From Negativicutes bacterium UBA1444 (GTDB lineage Bacteria; Bacillota; Negativicutes; UBA1444): a DNA stretch of 9,101 nucleotides. Below are positions 5,850 through 9,101 of this stretch, piece by piece. The notes beneath the pieces were generated by a model, which did not search any database, was not told where the DNA came from, and was given only the letters and a program-made list of their open reading frames with translations. Both the position numbers and the translations under genes were made by a program. The DNA lies in NCBI GenBank assembly GCA_002329525.1, contig DCTI01000228.1, forward strand, positions 224-9,324, written 5' to 3'. The stretch's first letter is position 1. The number at the start of each line of letters is the position of its first letter.

Positions 5850-5874
5850 CAGGAAACCGATTGCAAATATTTTC

Positions 5875-6636
5875 CTAGCGTCCGAAGGCCTTCAGCTGAA
5901 CCCCTTCCCGCTCCAACGCGACCCGGATGGCCTTGACCATCTCCACGGCGCCCGGGGTGTCGCCATGAACGCAGATCGTCTGGGCGTCGATCGGCACTTC
6001 TTTGCCGGACAGTGAAATCACCGTTCCCGCTTTGACCATCCGGACCACCCGCGCCACAACTTCCTGGACGTCATGAATCACCGACCCGGCGATCTTTCGG
6101 GGAACCAGGGTTCCTTCCTCGGTATAGGCGCGGTCGGCAAAGGCTTCCGCCACGAATGGCAGGCCGGTTTGTTGCGCCGCCGTCACCATCAGGGAGTTGG
6201 CCAGACACAGCATATACAAGTCCGGATTGACCGCCTTGATCCCTTCCGCAATCGCCAGCCCGAAGGAGAGGTCCTTTTCAGCCATGTTGTAAAGAGCGCC
6301 GTGCGCTTTCACATGTTGCATCTTGATGCCTTCCGCCCGGCAAAACGCATCGAGCGACCCGATCTGATACATGACCGCATGCTTGACTTCGGCGGGCGTC
6401 ATGGCGAGAGCGCGCCGGCCAAAGCCCACCAGGTCGGGAAACCCGGGGTGCGCGCCGACGGCCGTTCCGTTCTGCCGGGCCAGCTTCAGCGTTTTCGCCA
6501 TGTTGTCCGGATCGGAAGCATGAAAGCCGCAGGCCACATTAATGGATGTCACGTAGGGCATGGCCTGCTCATCGTACCCCAACACATAGGTCCCGAAGCT
6601 TTCCCCCATGTCGCAGTTCAGATCAATTGTCTTCAT
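5875..6636 (-). CDS. pxpA: 5-oxoprolinase subunit A (LamB/YcsF family)
   Basis: This is a 253-residue cytoplasmic protein, the normal length for the family. It shows DLNCDMGESFG (5-15), VACGFHASDP (34-43), HPGFPDLVGFGRR (63-75), HVKAHGALYN (108-117) and ICVHGDTPGAV (221-231), the conserved blocks of LamB/YcsF proteins. PxpA acts with PxpB and PxpC as ATP-dependent 5-oxoprolinase, opening 5-oxo-L-proline to L-glutamate; PxpA is thought to carry the ring-opening step. It is the last gene of the operon: its ATG lies 14 bp inside the end of pxpC, with GAGGTG 7 nt upstream. The final codons are followed by the right 23-bp repeat and a terminator. Confidence 0.95.
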   Translation of the reverse strand: MKTIDLNCDMGESFGTYVLGYDEQAMPYVTSINVACGFHASDPDNMAKTLKLARQNGTAVGAHPGFPDLVGFGRRALAMTPAEVKHAVMYQIGSLDAFCRAEGIKMQHVKAHGALYNMAEKDLSFGLAIAEGIKAVNPDLYMLCLANSLMVTAAQQTGLPFVAEAFADRAYTEEGTLVPRKIAGSVIHDVQEVVARVVRMVKAGTVISLSGKEVPIDAQTICVHGDTPGAVEMVKAIRVALEREGVQLKAFGR

Positions 6637-7675
6637 TTCCCGTCACCTCTTCCATTTCTATTTCATAGGCCTGTCCGTCAATCCGCAAGTTCAGCCGGCG
6701 AACACCGACCCGGTCGGTCGGCGCAGGGGAGCCGCCGGTGGAAATCATTTCGGCCGCGGCCCGGTACAGATTCTGTTCCTCCCGCAGCGCTTCGACCGCC
6801 GCGGGGTCCGTGTACTGCACAAACCGCACCGTATTCTGCGGTTTTGCCTGCGCCAGCTTCCAGAGGTCCGCGCCGATTACGGCGCCGATCTTGGCATAGC
6901 CGCCGGTCGTTCCGCAATCCGCCATCATGACGATCGGCTGGCCGCTGCCCGGAACCTGGATCGCACCGATTCCCAGCGCGTCCGAAACAATATCCGCCTT
7001 GTCCCGGTGTCGGATTTCCGGCCCCGCCAGTCGATAGCCCATCCGGTCCGCTTCGTCCGAAACCAGGTACTCGCCGCTGAACAGCGCGGCGATTCCTTCC
7101 GGTAAAAACAAATCGTCCTGCGGCCCTAAAATGACCCGCAACGTGATCTGCTCAGGGTAAGCCGGAATAAACCGGGACGGCAGCCGGGTCGGCGGCCCGG
7201 AAACCGGCGGGGCTTCTCCCTGCGGCAGACAATCCCCCGCTTTGAGAATTCGCCCTTCTACGCCCCCCAAATTTGCCCGGGTGTAAGTCGAACGGCTACC
7301 CATGACCATCGGCACGGCAAAACCGCCGCCAACGGCCAGGTAACTTCGGCAGCCAGTCCTCGCATAGCCGGTTTCCAGCACGTCGCCGGCGACGACCGTC
7401 AGCGCCTGCCAGTTGCCGATCGGCTGGCCATTAAGGCGCGGCTCCATGTCCGCGCCACACAGAGCGATGCGACAGGCTTGCCCGAAGCGGAACGAACCGC
7501 CCATCAGGGTCATTTCGAGAACGGCGGCGCTGACCGGATTACCGCAGAGCAAATTGGCCATATGCGCCGCATAACGGTCCATCACGCCGGCCCGCGGCAA
7601 ACCGAACGCCAAATATTCTGCCCGGCCCTCGTCCTGAATCGTACTGGCCAAGCCTGGCTGAAGAACGGTGATCAT
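6623..7675 (-). CDS. pxpC: 5-oxoprolinase subunit C (biotin-dependent carboxyltransferase-like)
   Basis: This is a 350-residue protein of the KipA / allophanate hydrolase subunit 2 family. Typical blocks are VLQPGLASTIQDEGR (4-18), GLPRAGVMDRYAAHMANLL (25-43), YLAVGGGFAVPMVMGSRSTY (112-131) and ADCGTTGGYAKIGAVI (252-267). It pairs with PxpB in the ATP-using part of 5-oxoprolinase. AAGGAGG lies 7 nt before the ATG, and the start overlaps the pxpB stop as ATGA, so translation is coupled. The 3' end overlaps pxpA. In Bacillus the homologue is called KipA; the KipI/KipA pair was first known for its effect on the sporulation kinase KinA, a possible second role here. Confidence 0.95.
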   Translation of the reverse strand: MITVLQPGLASTIQDEGRAEYLAFGLPRAGVMDRYAAHMANLLCGNPVSAAVLEMTLMGGSFRFGQACRIALCGADMEPRLNGQPIGNWQALTVVAGDVLETGYARTGCRSYLAVGGGFAVPMVMGSRSTYTRANLGGVEGRILKAGDCLPQGEAPPVSGPPTRLPSRFIPAYPEQITLRVILGPQDDLFLPEGIAALFSGEYLVSDEADRMGYRLAGPEIRHRDKADIVSDALGIGAIQVPGSGQPIVMMADCGTTGGYAKIGAVIGADLWKLAQAKPQNTVRFVQYTDPAAVEALREEQNLYRAAAEMISTGGSPAPTDRVGVRRLNLRIDGQAYEIEMEEVTGNEDN

Positions 7676-8415
7676 TTCGCCGCCTCCTTGTCTGTGAAAG
7701 TCTTCGGCTGGTAAACTCCCCGGGCCACGTCATTTTCTATCTGTTCAAATTCGGCGGCGGTAATCGGCTCAAACTGCAGAAAGTCGCCGGCGGAATAAAG
7801 GAAGGGTTGCTCGCTGGCCGGATTGAATACTTTCAGGGGGGTCCGGCCGATGAGTTGCCAACCGCCCGGGCTTTCCACCGGATACAGGCCGGTCTGGGCG
7901 CCGGCGATTCCCACGGAGCCGGCCGGGATTTTCGTCCGGGGCACTTTCAGCCGCGGCGCGGCGATTTTTTCCGACATTCCGCCCAGATAGGGGAAGCCGG
8001 GCGTGAACCCAATCATATAAATACGGTAGGGAGTCGAACTATGAATCTGGACAACCTCATCCGGCGACAATTGATTATGGCCGGCGACAAACTCCAGATC
8101 CGGCCCGGCCTCGCCGCCATAGAGCGTCGGAATGACGACGATCTTCGCCGCGGACGCCGACGCCTGCGCAGACTCCGCCGCGCTTGCCAGTGCGTCAATC
8201 TTGGCCGTCAACTCGTGGCGGCTAATCAGCAAGGGATCAAAAAAGATCAAAAATGAGCGATAGGTCGGCACAACCGCTTCCACCAGGCCTTTGCATTCCG
8301 AAGCAATTCGCCGGGCCAGGTCATGGACGCGGGTATTGACGGCCGGATCGATCGCATCGCCAAATTCAACAACCAGCCCGGTCTCGCCCTGGCTTAGGTA
8401 TTTCAACTTTTCCAT
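7672..8415 (-). CDS. pxpB: 5-oxoprolinase subunit B (KipI family)
   Basis: This is a 247-residue cytoplasmic protein, first in the operon. The C-terminal cyclophilin-like part is clear: YMIGFTPGFPYLGGM (133-147), PRTKIPAGSVGIAGAQTGLYP (159-179) and SPGGWQLIGRTPL (182-194). The N-terminal part, with LVVEFGDAIDP (14-24), is the usual alpha/beta domain. An alanine/serine-rich stretch at about 77-90 is probably a linker. AGAGGAG lies 9 nt before the ATG at 8415; another ATG four bases upstream is out of frame. The family also contains Bacillus KipI, an inhibitor of sporulation kinase KinA, but the complete B-C-A set favours the metabolic role. Confidence 0.95.
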   Translation of the reverse strand: MEKLKYLSQGETGLVVEFGDAIDPAVNTRVHDLARRIASECKGLVEAVVPTYRSFLIFFDPLLISRHELTAKIDALASAAESAQASASAAKIVVIPTLYGGEAGPDLEFVAGHNQLSPDEVVQIHSSTPYRIYMIGFTPGFPYLGGMSEKIAAPRLKVPRTKIPAGSVGIAGAQTGLYPVESPGGWQLIGRTPLKVFNPASEQPFLYSAGDFLQFEPITAAEFEQIENDVARGVYQPKTFTDKEAAK

Positions 8416-8463
8416 CCATCTCCGCTCCTCTGCAAACTACGGATTTTGTCCCGGGGTTTGGAA

Positions 8464-8492
8464 ATCGTGTTGCCTTGGTTCGACAACGTCAA
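8464..8492 (-). promoter_or_regulatory. Possible pxpBCA promoter
   Basis: On the minus strand TTGACG (8492-8487) lies 17 bp before CACGAT (8469-8464). The -35 is good, but the -10 matches only 3 of 6 bases, so an activator may be needed or the true promoter may be elsewhere. Confidence 0.4.
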
Positions 8493-8496
8493 CCAA
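8475..8496. promoter_or_regulatory. Dyad operator candidate over the pxp -35 region
   Basis: TTGGTT and AACCAA form perfect 6-bp arms 10 bp apart, with an inner GAC/GTC extension offset by one base. The dyad overlaps the proposed -35 element, a usual place for a repressor or activator site. Confidence 0.5.
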
Positions 8497-8528
8497 AATT
8501 CCTGTTTCTTCCGGATAGTGAAGTAAAG

Positions 8529-8542
8529 ATTTCCCGGGAAAT
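8529..8542. other. Perfect 14-bp palindrome ATTTCCCGGGAAAT
   Basis: It lies between the rrn terminator and the pxp promoter. No loop is possible without losing central pairs, so it is more likely a protein-binding site than a hairpin. A direct copy of CGGGAAA follows at 8551-8557. Confidence 0.45.
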
Positions 8543-8551
8543 ACTAACTTC

Positions 8552-8597
8552 GGGAAAACAAAGAAGTCCTCTCCGCGAACGGAAAGGACTTCTTTGT
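8552..8597 (-). terminator. rrn operon terminator with TTCG loop
   Basis: An 18-bp stem (minus strand ACAAAGAAGTCCTTTCCG with its complement, one G-T wobble) is closed by a TTCG tetraloop. TTTT follows on the minus strand. It starts 6 nt after the 5S gene. Confidence 0.9.
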
Positions 8598-8603
8598 CGT
8601 TGA

Positions 8604-8719
8604 ACCGGCGGCGACCTATTCTCCCAGGCCGTTTCCAGCCAAGTACCATCGGCGCATGGGGTCTTAACTACCGTGTTCGGGATGGGAACGGGTGGAACCC
8701 CCCAGCCATCACCACCGGA
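8604..8719 (-). rRNA. rrf: 5S ribosomal RNA
   Basis: This is about 116 nt. The 5' end TCCGGTGGTGATGGC pairs with the 3' end GTCGCCGCCGG to form helix I. The conserved core CCGTTCCCATCCCGAACACGG and the AGTTAAG block follow in the right order. Ends are set by helix I and may be off by a base or two. Confidence 0.93.
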
Positions 8720-8779
8720 TCTATGAGGGTGCAACCCTCACAACTGCATAGAAGAGATCGTCTGGAACAGACGGTTTGA
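8720..8779 (-). other. 23S-5S spacer with two hairpins
   Basis: CGTCTG/CAGACG (8759-8773, 3-nt loop) and TGAGGG/CCCTCA (8724-8740, 5-nt loop) are both perfect 6-bp stems. They probably belong to the processing signals that free mature 23S and 5S rRNA. Confidence 0.6.

Positions 8780-9101
<322 letters not shown>

Noticed and set aside
6073..6930. 285-codon plus-strand frame opposite pxpA and pxpC
   Set aside because: It is antisense to well-conserved subunits and is low-complexity arginine/histidine/proline-rich; G+C-rich shadows of this kind are common.

Overview
The window looks like chromosome of a Gram-positive-type (Firmicutes) anaerobe, roughly mid-50s % G+C by eye. The reasons are strong AAGGAGG-type ribosome binding sites, GTG starts, a YtxH/DUF948 envelope gene pair, sigma-54 control of an acetoin dehydrogenase operon, and Firmicutes-like 23S/5S sequence. 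A Negativicutes/Sporomusaceae member would fit, but that is inference. Every gene I can support, including the rRNA, is read from the minus strand, so the biological order runs from high to low coordinates.

From the right edge leftwards: the 3' end of a 23S rRNA, a short spacer with two hairpins, 5S rRNA and a very strong rrn terminator with a TTCG loop. Next comes a tightly coupled pxpB-pxpC-pxpA operon (8415 to 5875) for ATP-dependent 5-oxoprolinase, which turns pyroglutamate into glutamate. A dyad overlaps its likely -35 region, and a strong hairpin terminator follows.

Between about 4364 and 5849 lies a 1.44-kb stretch bracketed by perfect 23-bp direct repeats, with 10-bp inverted repeats just inside them. 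It holds gene debris: the C-terminal stub of an unknown gene ending in a terminator, a 66-codon ORF, a 177-codon ORF with a GGARPGAGRP linker and a possible DNA-binding tail, and a zinc-finger gene broken by an in-frame TGA, a frameshift and lost cysteines. Short accaaaac units lie near both ends. This looks like the remains of a small mobile or prophage-derived element.

Further left are a two-gene ytxH/DUF948 envelope operon with its own promoter and terminator, and a secreted protein made almost entirely of five 35-residue YYK-DGYTTF repeats, with its own promoter and terminator. Last come acoR, a GAF-PAS-AAA+-Fis sigma-54 activator, and the start of acoA (acetoin dehydrogenase E1 alpha), which runs off the left edge. 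A near-consensus -24/-12 promoter sits between acoR and acoA, so AcoR almost certainly controls the acetoin operon.

The most unusual items are the repeat-bracketed island with its decayed zinc-finger gene and the secreted YYK-DGYTTF repeat protein.
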